A stretch of DNA of 64,000 bases from an uncultured Lachnospiraceae bacterium (GCA_947382355.1 CANCYR010000008.1:21306-85305); one strand, 5' to 3'. Positions 8,871 through 17,384 are shown, counted from the stretch's first letter. Numbers and translations: made by a program. Notes: generated by a model from the sequence alone, not told the origin.

Positions 8871-8894
8871 AAAAAACTAAAAAAGGAATCTATC

Positions 8895-10163
8895 ATGGAA
8901 AAAGCACTTTTAATATGCCTGAATCTAAACAACACCCCCACCCACACCCACTCTACGGCGGAACTGTCATCCCTGGCAGAAGCCTGCGGCATGGAAGTAG
9001 TCTCCATTGTGGAACAAACCCTTCCGATTGCCAATAAAGCCTTCTATATCGGAACGGGAAAAGTGGAAGAAGTACGGGAAACAGCAGAGGAAACAGGAGC
9101 AGAAGTCATTGTATTTGACAATGCCTTAAGCCCTTCCCAGCTTCGGAACCTGCAAAAGGAACTAAAGCTTCCCATTTTAGACAGGACAACCTTGATTTTG
9201 GAGATTTTCTCTACAAGGGCAAAGACAAGGGAAGCCAGGCTGCAGGTGGAGACCGCAAGGCTCCAATATATGCTGCCGAGGCTGGTAGGAATGCATGAAG
9301 CGCTGAGCAGGCAGGGCGGCGGAAGCGGTGTGAGCAATAAAGGAGCCGGGGAAAAAAAGCTGGAGCTTGACCGGAGGAAAATTGAACACAGGCTCAGCGA
9401 GCTTAGAAAAGAATTAGAAGAAATATCAAGAGAACGGGATACCCAGAGGAAAAGGCGGCTTAAGAACGGAGAATTTCAGGTAGCTCTTGTAGGCTATACC
9501 AATGCGGGAAAGTCTACCATTATGAATCAGATGGTGGATTTATATGTACAGGATGAGGAAAAAAAGGTATTGGAAAAGGATATGCTCTTTGCCACTTTGG
9601 AAACCACTGTGCGTAAAATCGCGGGACCGGATAAAAGAAGTTTTCTTTTGTCCGATACGGTGGGATTTATCAGCAATCTGCCCCATAACCTGATTAAAGC
9701 CTTCCGCTCCACTTTAGAAGAGGTGAAAAATGCGGATTTGCTTTTGCAGGTAGTGGATTTTTCAGATCCTTATTATAAGGAGCATATGGTGGTAACGGAA
9801 GAAACCTTAAAGGAACTGGGCGCTTCCCATATTCCCATGATGATAGTATATAATAAGGCGGATTTAAAGGAGAATCTGGGGTTTTCACTTCCAAAGGTAA
9901 AAGAGAACTCCATCTATATGAGCGCAAAGAAAAAAGAGCATATAGAGATTTTGGTGCAGAATATTTTTCATATGTCAAAGGCGGGCTATGTGGATTGTGA
10001 AATGCTGATTCCCTTTTCCGAAGGGCAGGCGGTGTCCTATCTGCAAAAACATGCCATTATTCGGGAGACAGCCTATGAAAGCCGGGGAACCAGACTTTCT
10101 CTTTCTTTAAGTCAGGCTGATTTTGGAAGATATAGAAAATTTTGCGTAAATGAAAAAATGTGA
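8895..10163 (+). CDS. hflX: Ribosome-associated GTPase HflX
   Basis: A 422-residue HflX GTPase, which binds the 50S subunit and helps recycle or disassemble stalled and hibernating ribosomes. The N-terminal HflX domain (EKALLICLN... to DRTTLILEIFSTRAKTREARLQVE) and the glycine-rich linker RQGGGSGVSNKGAGE precede the G domain: G1 GYTNAGKST, G2 region with LFATLETTVR, G3 DTVGFI and G4 NKAD. Start ATG 8895 follows AAAAGGA at 8-base spacing; the longer frame from 8835 would run through the tRNA remnant and is rejected. The length agrees with the family. The zinc operon follows downstream but has a possible promoter of its own. Confidence 0.96.
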   Translation: MEKALLICLNLNNTPTHTHSTAELSSLAEACGMEVVSIVEQTLPIANKAFYIGTGKVEEVRETAEETGAEVIVFDNALSPSQLRNLQKELKLPILDRTTLILEIFSTRAKTREARLQVETARLQYMLPRLVGMHEALSRQGGGSGVSNKGAGEKKLELDRRKIEHRLSELRKELEEISRERDTQRKRRLKNGEFQVALVGYTNAGKSTIMNQMVDLYVQDEEKKVLEKDMLFATLETTVRKIAGPDKRSFLLSDTVGFISNLPHNLIKAFRSTLEEVKNADLLLQVVDFSDPYYKEHMVVTEETLKELGASHIPMMIVYNKADLKENLGFSLPKVKENSIYMSAKKKEHIEILVQNIFHMSKAGYVDCEMLIPFSEGQAVSYLQKHAIIRETAYESRGTRLSLSLSQADFGRYRKFCVNEKM

Positions 10164-10169
10164 TATACT
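10142..10169 (+). promoter_or_regulatory. Candidate sigma-A promoter of the zinc/CobW operon
   Basis: TTGCGT at 10142-10147, a 16-base spacer and a strong -10 TATACT at 10164-10169 overlap the end of hflX and lie 33 bases upstream of the cobW-like start. No Zur operator could be recognised by eye. Confidence 0.45.
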
Positions 10170-10202
10170 AAGGGTTGAATAGAAAGAAGAAAGGTGATTG
10201 AA

Positions 10203-11420
10203 ATGAGTAAAATTGATGTTGTATCGGGATTTTTAGGAGCGGGGAAGACAACTCTTATCAAAAAGCTGTTAAAGGAGTCCTTTCAGGGCGAGCAGGTGGT
10301 ACTCATTGAAAACGAATTTGGAGAAATCGGAATTGACGGCGGATTTTTAAAGGATGCCGGAATTGAAATCAAAGAAATGAATTCAGGATGTATCTGCTGT
10401 TCCTTAGTAGGGGATTTCGGAACATCTTTAAAAGAAGTAATTGATACGTATAAACCGGACAGGGTGCTGATTGAGCCCTCCGGAGTAGGAAAGCTTTCCG
10501 ATGTGTTAAAGGCGGTGGAAGGAGTCATGGAGGAAACAGGCGTGGCTTTAAATGCCGCTGTAGCTGTTGTGGATGCCACAAAATGTAAGACATATCTGAA
10601 AAACTTTGGTGAGTTTTTTGCCAATCAGATTGAATATGCCGGAACCATCATATTAAGCCGTACGGACAAAATGACGGAAGAAAAATTAAATGACTGCGTG
10701 GCAATGATCAGGGAGCACAATGAAAAGGCTGCAATCATTACTACCCCATGGGACAGCTTAAAAGGGGAGCAGATTTTAGAGGCAATGGAGCATAGAAGTG
10801 ATTTTCAGGCACAGCTGCTTGAAGAAGTGATGAAGGAGCAGGAGCATCATCATGAACATGGAGAGGACTGTACCTGCGGCTGTCATGACCATCATCATGA
10901 AGAGCATGAACACGGACAGTGCGGGCACCATCATCATGAGAATGGAGAATGCTGCCACAATCATGAAGAGGGCGGTCACCATCATCATAAGAATGGAGAA
11001 TGCTGCCACGACCATGAAGAGGGCGGTCACCATCATCATGAGCATGGAGAATGCCATCATAGCCATGAAGAACATGACACCCATCATGACCATGGTGAAA
11101 GCTGTTCCTGCGGTCATGACCATAGCCACGGACATCATCATGCGGATGAAGTGTTTACAAGCTGGGGCATGGAAACTCCCAAAAAATTTACGAAGGAGCA
11201 GATTTTAAACATTTTAGAGGCATTGGAGGACAAGGATGCCTACGGCTTTGTGCTTCGGGCAAAAGGAATAGTGGCGGCAAAGGACAGTGAACGCTTTCTT
11301 TATTTCGATTATGTTCCGGCAGAAAGTGAAGTAAGGGACGGCAATCCGGAATACACCGGGAAAATCTGCGTGATTGGTTCTAAGCTTCAGGAAGAAAATT
11401 TAAAGAAATTATTTGCTTAA
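10203..11420 (+). CDS. CobW/ZNG-type GTP-dependent metallochaperone with long His-rich region
   Basis: A 405-residue G3E GTPase of the COG0523/CobW family, thought to deliver zinc or another metal to target proteins. Walker A is GFLGAGKTT (residues 9-17) and the metal-binding GCICC motif (C63, C65, C66) is intact. LIEPSG and a SRTDK guanine motif follow. An unusually long His/Cys-rich insert (nucleotides about 10840-11150) includes three tandem 51-base repeats, before the C-terminal CobW_C domain (GFVLRAKGIV). Start ATG 10203 has AAAGGTG at 6 bases; the GTG at 10194 is part of that site. It leads an operon with a second CobW-like gene and a ZnuABC-type transporter, so zinc is the likely metal. 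Confidence 0.92.
   Translation: MSKIDVVSGFLGAGKTTLIKKLLKESFQGEQVVLIENEFGEIGIDGGFLKDAGIEIKEMNSGCICCSLVGDFGTSLKEVIDTYKPDRVLIEPSGVGKLSDVLKAVEGVMEETGVALNAAVAVVDATKCKTYLKNFGEFFANQIEYAGTIILSRTDKMTEEKLNDCVAMIREHNEKAAIITTPWDSLKGEQILEAMEHRSDFQAQLLEEVMKEQEHHHEHGEDCTCGCHDHHHEEHEHGQCGHHHHENGECCHNHEEGGHHHHKNGECCHDHEEGGHHHHEHGECHHSHEEHDTHHDHGESCSCGHDHSHGHHHADEVFTSWGMETPKKFTKEQILNILEALEDKDAYGFVLRAKGIVAAKDSERFLYFDYVPAESEVRDGNPEYTGKICVIGSKLQEENLKKLFA
10926..11078 (+). repeat. Three tandem 51-base repeats coding for a His-rich 17-residue unit
   Basis: Units at 10926-10976, 10977-11027 and 11028-11078 each encode a segment of the type HHHH-x-NGECCH-x-HEEGG, the third being more diverged. The period is a multiple of three, so copy changes keep the frame and only alter metal-binding capacity. 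Confidence 0.9.
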
Positions 11421-11441
11421 AAGCCAGAAAGAAGGAGAGAA

Positions 11442-12374
11442 ATGATTCCTGTATATTTGATTAACGGATTTTTAGACAGCGGAAAAAGCGAATTTATCAC
11501 CTATACGTTAGCACAGCCTTACTTTCAGACAAGAGGAAAGACATTGCTGCTTCTCTGTGAGGAAGGTGAGGTTACTTATACGGAAGAGGTGCTGAAAAAG
11601 AGCCGCACCGTGGTGGAATTTATAGAAGAAGAGGAAGATTTCCAGTCCGCCAGGCTGATTGAGCTGGAAAAGAAGCATAAGCCTTCCCGCATTATCATTG
11701 AGTATAACGGCATGTGGAATGCAAAGAATATGAAGCTTCCATGGCACTGGAAGGTGGAGCAGCAGGTTACCTGTATAGACGGGTCTACCTTTTCCATGTA
11801 TTTTACCAATATGAAGTCTCTGCTGGCAGAGATGCTCAGAAAATCGGAAATGATTATTATGAACCGTTGTGACGGTTTGGAAAGCCAGCTGGCAAATTAT
11901 AAGCGCAACATTAAGGCAATTAACCAGCAGGCAGAGATTATTTTTGAGGATTCCCGGGGAGAGATTAATGCCACTCTGGAGGAAGATCTTCCATATGATG
12001 TCAGTGCAGAGCTTATTTCCTTAGATGATACAGGCTATGGGGTCTGGTATATTGATATGCTGGATAACATGGACCGCTATGTGGGAAAAACAGTGGAATA
12101 CCTTGCAATGGTACTAAAGCCTGAAAAGTTTCCGGAAGGCTATTTCGTGCCGGGAAGGATGGCGATGACCTGTTGTGCGGATGATATGGCATTTTTAGGT
12201 TATGCCTGCAAATATGACAAGGCAGAAGCACTTGAGCAAAAGGAATGGGTGCAGGTAACTGCAAAGGTCTGCTGGGAATATTTTGAAGACTATAAAAGCG
12301 AAGGACCGGTTCTTCATGCAGTAAAGGTGGAAAAAGCAAAGGCTCCAAAGGAAGCAGTCATAAGCTTTGTATAA
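11442..12374 (+). CDS. Second CobW-like GTPase lacking the CxCC motif, with a beta-rich C-terminal domain
   Basis: A 310-residue G3E-like protein. Walker A is GFLDSGKS (9-16) and MNRCD may serve as the guanine-binding motif, but the CxCC metal motif of true COG0523 proteins is absent; the region reads LLLLCEEGEVTYTEE. The C-terminal 90 residues (GRMAMTCCADDMAFLGYACKY...) resemble the small domain found in TIGR03943/DUF1980 proteins, which occur with YcgQ/YcgR-type permeases. It starts 21 bases after the first CobW gene behind AAGGAGAG. It may pair with that protein as a non-metal-binding partner; this is inference. Its C-terminus overlaps the possible TTG start of the next gene. Confidence 0.8.
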   Translation: MIPVYLINGFLDSGKSEFITYTLAQPYFQTRGKTLLLLCEEGEVTYTEEVLKKSRTVVEFIEEEEDFQSARLIELEKKHKPSRIIIEYNGMWNAKNMKLPWHWKVEQQVTCIDGSTFSMYFTNMKSLLAEMLRKSEMIIMNRCDGLESQLANYKRNIKAINQQAEIIFEDSRGEINATLEEDLPYDVSAELISLDDTGYGVWYIDMLDNMDRYVGKTVEYLAMVLKPEKFPEGYFVPGRMAMTCCADDMAFLGYACKYDKAEALEQKEWVQVTAKVCWEYFEDYKSEGPVLHAVKVEKAKAPKEAVISFV

Positions 12375-12396
12375 AGCAAAAAGGATATTAGAAAGA

Positions 12397-13545
12397 GTGG
12401 AAAATGTGATTCAAAAAAAGGGAAAGCATCGTAAATGGATAACTTGTTTTGCGGCGGGCATATTTATGATGCTTTTTCTTTTTGGCTGTGGAAAAGTATA
12501 CAATCAGGAGACGGACATTAATGAAAGTCAGGAAACAAAGGAAGCGGAGCAAAAACTAAAAATTGTTGTTTCCAACTTTCCCTGTTACGATTTTGCAAGA
12601 GCCATAACCGGAGACAAGGCGGAAATCACCATGCTGATTCCGCCGGGAAATGAGGTACATTCCTATGAGCCTACGCCTCAGGATATGATTACCATAGGAA
12701 ATTGTGACCTGTTTTTATATACAGGCGGAGAATCGGATGAATACATTGAAGAAATATTGGACAGCTTTTCAGACAGGAGCTTTCATACAATCAAAATCAT
12801 GGATTTTGTAACCCTGTATGAAGAAGAAACTATAGAAGGGATGCAGGTAAGGGGACACAGCCATGACCATGACAGCAATGTGCCTGCTTATGGAGAGGAC
12901 GAAACGGGAAATGCTCAAGCTTACGAAGAGAATGGAGTAGAGAATGCTCAGGCTTACGGAGAGTATGAAGCAGAAAATGTCCATGCTCATGGGCAGGAAG
13001 AACATCAGAAGGAGCATGAGGAATATGACGAGCATGTGTGGACATCCCCTAAAAATGCCATTCAGATTGTAAAGGGCATGGAAGAAGTGATTTCCTTGAT
13101 GGATTCCCCAAATGCACAGCTTTATAAGGAAAATGCAGAGCATTATATGGAAGAGATTGCACAGCTGGATAAACGGTTTGAGAAATTGGCTGAAGAACAT
13201 AGGGAACAGGCGCTTTTTTTGGGGGACAGGTTTCCGTTGCTTTATTTTGCAAAGGAATACGGGATTACTTATTTTGCAGTATTTCCCAGCTGTAACGGGG
13301 AATCGGAGCCCAGCGCAAAAACCATGGCGTTTTTTATTGAGAAGGCAAAGCAATACAAGGCAAAAACTATTTTTTATCTGGAGCTGTCAAATAATCAGAC
13401 TGCCCGGGCAGCGGCAGAGGCAGCAGGAGCGGGTATCGCTGAGTTTCATTCCTGCCACAATGTTACAAAGGAAGATTTTCTGAATGGAGTTACCTATGTA
13501 CAACTGATGGAACAAAATTATAATAGTCTGAGGGAGGCATTTTAA
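12397..13545 (+). CDS. znuA: Zinc ABC transporter substrate-binding lipoprotein (ZnuA/AdcA-like)
   Basis: A 382-residue cluster A-I metal-binding lipoprotein that captures zinc outside the membrane. The signal peptide ends in a lipobox LFGC. Zinc ligands are the histidines in GNEVHSYEPTP and DEHVWTSP, plus a histidine of the C-terminal FHSCHNV. A His- and acid-rich loop between them (GHSHDHDS..., HAHGQEEHQKEHEEYDEH) is typical of zinc rather than manganese proteins and holds three diverged AQAY-type repeats. The start is uncertain: GTG 12397 (AAGGA 11 bases upstream) is preferred; GTG 12406 and TTG 12367, which overlaps the previous stop, are alternatives. It overlaps znuC by one base (TAATG). 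Confidence 0.9.
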   Translation: MENVIQKKGKHRKWITCFAAGIFMMLFLFGCGKVYNQETDINESQETKEAEQKLKIVVSNFPCYDFARAITGDKAEITMLIPPGNEVHSYEPTPQDMITIGNCDLFLYTGGESDEYIEEILDSFSDRSFHTIKIMDFVTLYEEETIEGMQVRGHSHDHDSNVPAYGEDETGNAQAYEENGVENAQAYGEYEAENVHAHGQEEHQKEHEEYDEHVWTSPKNAIQIVKGMEEVISLMDSPNAQLYKENAEHYMEEIAQLDKRFEKLAEEHREQALFLGDRFPLLYFAKEYGITYFAVFPSCNGESEPSAKTMAFFIEKAKQYKAKTIFYLELSNNQTARAAAEAAGAGIAEFHSCHNVTKEDFLNGVTYVQLMEQNYNSLREAF

Positions 13546-14258
13546 TGGCGTTATTAACCTGTGAGAATCTTTCATTTGCATATGAAAATCAGTTAGTAAT
13601 AGATAACTTATCCTTTGAAGTGAAAAGCGGGGACTATCTTTGTATTGTAGGCGAAAACGGTACGGGAAAGACCACCTTGATGAAAGGGCTTTTGGGACTG
13701 AAAAAGCAGGTAAAGGGAGAAATCCGGACGGGAGAAGGGCTGAGGGCCAGTCAAATCGGGTATCTGCCCCAGCAGACCGTGGCACAGAGGGATTTTCCGG
13801 CTTCTGTTATGGAAGTGGTGCTTTCCGGCTGCTTAAACAGCAGGGGATTTTCTCCGGTTTATTCCAGAGAAGATAAGAAGAAAGCAAGAGATATGATGGA
13901 GCTTTTGGGGATTTGGGAGAAACGGAAGGAATGCTTTCGGGACTTGTCCGGTGGTTACAGGCAGAGGGTGCTTCTGGCAAGAGCCCTGTGTGCTACCAGC
14001 AAGCTGCTTCTCTTGGATGAACCGACTACGGGACTGGACCCGGTGGCTGTTTCAGACTTTTATGAAATGGTGGAGCATTTGAATAAAAAGCATGGAATTA
14101 CGGTAATTATGGTTTCCCATGATATTAAGGAAGCGGTAAGGCAGGCAGACCATATCCTTCACCTGACGGAGGAGGATTTCTTTTTTGGCACTACCGAGCA
14201 GTATCTGGACAGCAATATGGGAAAGGATTTTTTAGGAGGATATGAAGATGTGGAATGA
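13545..14258 (+). CDS. znuC: Zinc ABC transporter ATP-binding protein
   Basis: A 237-residue ABC ATPase that powers the zinc importer. Walker A GENGTGKTT, Q-loop GYLPQQ, signature LSGGYRQR, Walker B KLLLLDEPTTGLDP and the switch histidine in MVSHD are all intact. The ATG shares its first base with the znuA stop, pointing to translational coupling; GGGAGG precedes it. The next gene overlaps its end. The zinc specificity comes from the neighbouring ZnuA-like and CobW genes. Confidence 0.94.
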   Translation: MALLTCENLSFAYENQLVIDNLSFEVKSGDYLCIVGENGTGKTTLMKGLLGLKKQVKGEIRTGEGLRASQIGYLPQQTVAQRDFPASVMEVVLSGCLNSRGFSPVYSREDKKKARDMMELLGIWEKRKECFRDLSGGYRQRVLLARALCATSKLLLLDEPTTGLDPVAVSDFYEMVEHLNKKHGITVIMVSHDIKEAVRQADHILHLTEEDFFFGTTEQYLDSNMGKDFLGGYEDVE

Positions 14259-15063
14259 TTTTGTACAGATGTTTTCTTATCCTTTTATGGTCAGGGCATT
14301 GATTGTGGGCATACTGGTGTCCTTATGTGCGGCTGCGCTGGGGGTTACCCTTGTGCTGAAGCGTTATTCCATGATTGGGGACGGGCTTTCCCATGTGGGA
14401 TTTGGAGCTCTGGCGGTGGCGGCTGCTTTTCAGGTTGCGCCTTTATATCTGGCTGTTCTGGTAGTGTTCGTGGCAGCATTGATTTTGCTTAGAATCAGTG
14501 AAAACGGAAAGCTGAAGGGAGATGCGGCTATTGCCTTATTTTCCACAGGCGCCCTTGCCCTTGGAGTCATGATTGTGTCTATGACAAAAGGGATGAATGC
14601 GGATTTGAACAATTATATGTTTGGAAGCATTCTTGCCATGAGTGAGGAGGACGTGCGTTTAAGCGTGTTTTTGTCTGTGGCGGTACTTTTGCTGTACGGG
14701 CTTTTTTACCATAAAATCTTTGCAGTTACTTTTGATGAAACATTTGCCAGGGCAACGGGAGTAAAGGTGGAACTTTATAGAACGGTGCTTGCCTTTTTGA
14801 TTGCTATTACCGTTGTGTTGGGTATGCGGATGATGGGAACCCTTTTAATTTCAAGCCTGATTATTTTTCCGGCGCTTACGGCAATGCGGGTCTGTAAGAA
14901 TTTTAAAGGGGTAATCATCTGTTCCTTAGTGCTGGCGGCAATTAGTTTTACTTTGGGATTAGCCATGTCTTATATGCTTGCAACCCCTACCGGAGCAAGC
15001 ATTGTTGTGGTGGATATGGTTCTTTTCCTTGGATTTTCCCTTTTGGGAGCAGGGAAGTCATAA
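14248..15063 (+). CDS. znuB: Zinc ABC transporter permease
   Basis: A 271-residue ABC-3 family integral membrane protein with 7-9 hydrophobic helices. Typical blocks are LKRYSMIGDGLSHVGFGALAVA near the N-terminus and GVKVELYRTVLAFLIAITVVLGMRMMGTLLISSLIIFPALTA shortened here to its key motif MGTLLISSLI. Start ATG 14248 is 7 bases after AGGAGGA (14234-14240); the ATG at 14242 is too close. The gene overlaps znuC by 11 bases and closes the operon. No clear terminator follows. Confidence 0.93.
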   Translation: MWNDFVQMFSYPFMVRALIVGILVSLCAAALGVTLVLKRYSMIGDGLSHVGFGALAVAAAFQVAPLYLAVLVVFVAALILLRISENGKLKGDAAIALFSTGALALGVMIVSMTKGMNADLNNYMFGSILAMSEEDVRLSVFLSVAVLLLYGLFYHKIFAVTFDETFARATGVKVELYRTVLAFLIAITVVLGMRMMGTLLISSLIIFPALTAMRVCKNFKGVIICSLVLAAISFTLGLAMSYMLATPTGASIVVVDMVLFLGFSLLGAGKS

Positions 15064-15120
15064 AAGCTGTTGATGGAATCTCCCCCCGTAATTAGAAAAT
15101 TTATGTACTATGTTTAAAAA

Positions 15121-15150
15121 TTGTATAAAACAGGAAAATTCAGGTAAAAT
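15121..15150 (+). promoter_or_regulatory. Sigma-A-like promoter of the AAA+ ATPase gene
   Basis: TTGTAT (15121-15126), an 18-base spacer and TAAAAT (15145-15150) lie 60 bases upstream of the start codon. Confidence 0.5.
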
Positions 15151-15210
15151 AATAAGAAAGAAACTGGAATAATAGACGAAAGATAGAGAAAAGTGAATCG
15201 GGGGGACGAT

Positions 15211-16674
15211 ATGAGAATAGATGATTTTCGGCAATTGATGAGCCTATGCGATAATGTGTGTGAGTGGCTGGAGAAAACCCGTTTTGGAATAGGGCATCAG
15301 GAAAGAAGACCTACTGCAATCAAGGCTGGATTCCATTATGAGCTGTTGAAATTTGCCGTATATCTGGCAGATGCAGACGGCACTATTTCCCCGGAGGAAA
15401 TCAAGACAATTGGAGATAAGCTGGCGGTATTTCCAAATGAAAGGGACCTTTGTACATTAAAATTTCGGGAACATATTCCTTTGGATTATGTAAATAGTAT
15501 TCCGAGCATTTTACATTATGCGGTTTTGTCGGATGCTGGGGAAAAGAAAGCCGAGCCGCCTTTTTACAGGCAGAAAGCGCAGATTCTGTTTGATATGTAC
15601 AAGGTGTTTGGAAGCTGTTTCTTAGCAGGGGTAAAAAGCAATCCTACCCATGAAACCTGCCGTGCCTATACCGTATATATCCAGAAGCTGGAGGAGCATC
15701 TAAAGGAGTTTGGCGTATTCTGGCAGGGGCTGGACAAGGAATACCAGATTGATTTGGAAGCTATTGATATCGGTACAGACGGGCAGCCTGTTTTTAGCGG
15801 AGCCGCCGGAAAGGCAGCGGAGAAAAAGGGGAGCGAAGAGAAAGAGGAAACAACCCTGGAAGAAAAGCTGGAAGAATTCAATAATATGGTAGGGCTTCGG
15901 GCAGTGAAAAAAGAAGTGAACAGCTTAATCAACCTGTTGCGCATTCAAAGAATCAGGGAAGCAAAGGGACTGAAAAATACTGCAACCACAAAGCATATGG
16001 TATTTTCGGGAAACCCCGGTACCGGAAAAACAACGGTGGCGAGAATCCTTGCAGGTATTTATAAAGACCTTGGCGTGCTGGAAAAAGGACATCTGGTAGA
16101 GGTGGACCGTTCCGGTCTGGTAAAGGGCTATTTAGGGCAGACTGCAGAGCGGGTGCAGGAAGTGGTGAAGGAAGCCATGGGCGGCATATTATTTATTGAT
16201 GAAGCTTATACCCTGACGGTAAACAAAGGAGAAGGCGACTATGGACAGGAGGCGGTGGATACTCTTTTAAAGGCAATGGAGGATAACCGGGACAATCTGA
16301 TTGTAATCGTTGCAGGATATCCGGAATTGATGGCTGCATTTTTAGAGTCCAACCCGGGGTTAAAATCCCGTTTTAACAAATTTGTCTGCTTTGAGGATTA
16401 TACAGCACAGGAGCAGCTGGCTATTTTGGAAAAAATGTGTAAAAAGCAGGATTATCTTTTGTCGGAAGGGGCAAGGATGTATGCAGAAAGCTTTCTGTTA
16501 AAAAGAACGGAAATGCATCCGGAAAACTTTGCCAATGCAAGGGATGTGCGGAATATGCTGGAACGGGCAATTTCCAATCAGGCAACCAGACTGATTGGCA
16601 TGGCAAATCCCAGCAAGGAGGACCTGCTTACTATAGAGTCGGCGGATTTTATTGAAGTGGAGAATGCCTGGTAA
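15211..16674 (+). CDS. AAA+ ATPase of the CbxX/SpoVK family with N-terminal TerB-like region
   Basis: A 487-residue protein. The N-terminal 200 residues contain an acidic TerB-like segment (YLADADGTISPEEIKTIGDKL). An acidic, low-complexity linker follows, then a CbxX/SpoVK AAA+ module: Walker A SGNPGTGKTTVAR, Walker B GILFIDEAYTL, sensor 1 VIVAGY and the arginine finger region NPGLKSRFN. Relatives remodel RuBisCO (CbbX) or act in sporulation (SpoVK); here the client is unknown. Start ATG 15211 is preceded by GGGGGGA; the GTG at 15193 lies before that site. It has its own promoter and is followed by a non-coding repeat region. Confidence 0.88.
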   Translation: MRIDDFRQLMSLCDNVCEWLEKTRFGIGHQERRPTAIKAGFHYELLKFAVYLADADGTISPEEIKTIGDKLAVFPNERDLCTLKFREHIPLDYVNSIPSILHYAVLSDAGEKKAEPPFYRQKAQILFDMYKVFGSCFLAGVKSNPTHETCRAYTVYIQKLEEHLKEFGVFWQGLDKEYQIDLEAIDIGTDGQPVFSGAAGKAAEKKGSEEKEETTLEEKLEEFNNMVGLRAVKKEVNSLINLLRIQRIREAKGLKNTATTKHMVFSGNPGTGKTTVARILAGIYKDLGVLEKGHLVEVDRSGLVKGYLGQTAERVQEVVKEAMGGILFIDEAYTLTVNKGEGDYGQEAVDTLLKAMEDNRDNLIVIVAGYPELMAAFLESNPGLKSRFNKFVCFEDYTAQEQLAILEKMCKKQDYLLSEGARMYAESFLLKRTEMHPENFANARDVRNMLERAISNQATRLIGMANPSKEDLLTIESADFIEVENAW

Positions 16675-16718
16675 AGCGGTTTAAAAACAGCTGTGCTGAT
16701 TTCTGTGGGGAAAAGCTT

Positions 16719-16845
16719 AGGGCTGAATTGTTACGAATATTTTCAAATAATGATACTGGCATAACAATTACAAAAATTTTCTTTTACCGGCATGATGTAA
16801 GTCATGTCGGTTGTGCTGTAATAACGTTATTTACTGAACTGTTAC
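16719..16845. repeat. Two copies of a dispersed CTGAAyTGTTAC motif
   Basis: GGCTGAATTGTTAC at 16721-16734 and CTGAACTGTTAC at 16834-16845 match both arms of the long inverted repeat at 35672-35735. The shared core and the intergenic location suggest a dispersed intergenic repeat family. Confidence 0.55.
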
Positions 16846-16885
16846 AGCAGAAAGTAAATTTTTTAAATAAATTTTCCCAACAGGC

Positions 16886-16922
16886 TTGACAAAAATTTCC
16901 AGCATAAGTAGAATTATTATAA
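16886..16922 (+). promoter_or_regulatory. perR promoter with overlapping PerR-box-like operator
   Basis: TTGACA (16886-16891), an exact 17-base spacer and TAGAAT (16909-16914) form a near-consensus sigma-A promoter. GTAGAATTATTATAA at 16908-16922 matches the known 15-base PerR box TTATAATTATTATAA at 13 positions and covers the -10 box. Autorepression by the Fur-family regulator encoded downstream is the simple reading. Confidence 0.75.
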
Positions 16923-16979
16923 AATATATAGAATATTTCTAAAATGGGAAAAGCAAACTGCTTTTGGATTGGAGCCTGT

Positions 16980-17360
16980 ATGACGAAATATGAACGAGAA
17001 ATTTATACAGTCATTACTACTTCTAATGAGCATTTGACTGTAGAGCAGATTTATGGGCAGATTCAGGAAAAATACCCGAAAATCGTACTTGCCACCATAT
17101 ACAATAATGTCAATAAGCTTTATGAAGCCGGATTGATTCGCAAAGTATCCATAGAGGGGATGGCTGACCGATATGACCACATCCAAAAACACGACCATCT
17201 GATATGCAGAAATTGCGGAAAACTGTCGGATATTGTACTTAAGGATTTGACGCCATCATTGCAGGAGATGGTTGGAGATGGTTTTTTATCATATGATTTA
17301 AAAGTTTTCTATCTGTGTCCTGACTGTAGAAAACGATTAAATAGTAATACCGGTGTATAA
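16980..17360 (+). CDS. perR: Fur-family peroxide-responsive repressor, PerR-like
   Basis: A 126-residue Fur-family regulator. PerR represses peroxide and oxygen defence genes with bound Fe/Mn and is inactivated when peroxide oxidises its histidine ligands. The N-terminal winged helix (LTVEQIYGQIQEKYPKIVLATIYNNVNKL) is followed by the regulatory metal segment ADRYDHIQKHDHLICRNCG, with the Asp and His pattern of PerR, and two zinc CxxC pairs (CRNC, CPDC). Start ATG 16980 follows GGAG at 5 bases; the ATG at 16944 lacks a site and adds residues foreign to the family. A PerR-box-like site lies on its promoter. Downstream genes code for rubredoxin and rubrerythrin proteins. Confidence 0.88.
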   Translation: MTKYEREIYTVITTSNEHLTVEQIYGQIQEKYPKIVLATIYNNVNKLYEAGLIRKVSIEGMADRYDHIQKHDHLICRNCGKLSDIVLKDLTPSLQEMVGDGFLSYDLKVFYLCPDCRKRLNSNTGV

Positions 17361-17384
17361 ATTTAAACAGGAAAGGATGATGAT

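Larger units (their letters stand above)
16675..16979. other. Intergenic region with repeats, hairpin and perR promoter
   Basis: Non-coding. It contains two copies of a short motif (AGGGCTGAATTGTTAC at 16719-16734 and CTGAACTGTTAC at 16834-16845) that recurs at about 35.7 kb. A hairpin is formed by ACCGGCATGA (16786-16795) and TCATGTCGGT (16802-16811) with one G-U pair. The perR promoter and operator lie at its 3' end. No gene is supported. Confidence 0.6.

Noticed and set aside
8835..8894. N-terminal extension of HflX
   Set aside because: It translates the tRNA remnant, and ATG 8895 has a proper ribosome binding site and matches the family start.
10776..11141. Met-rich open frame on the minus strand of the CobW gene
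   Set aside because: It is the antisense image of the His-rich repeats (CAT read as ATG); no ribosome binding site or family.
12769..13353. 194-codon minus-strand frame over znuA
   Set aside because: It is antisense to a well-supported gene and shows no recognisable protein.
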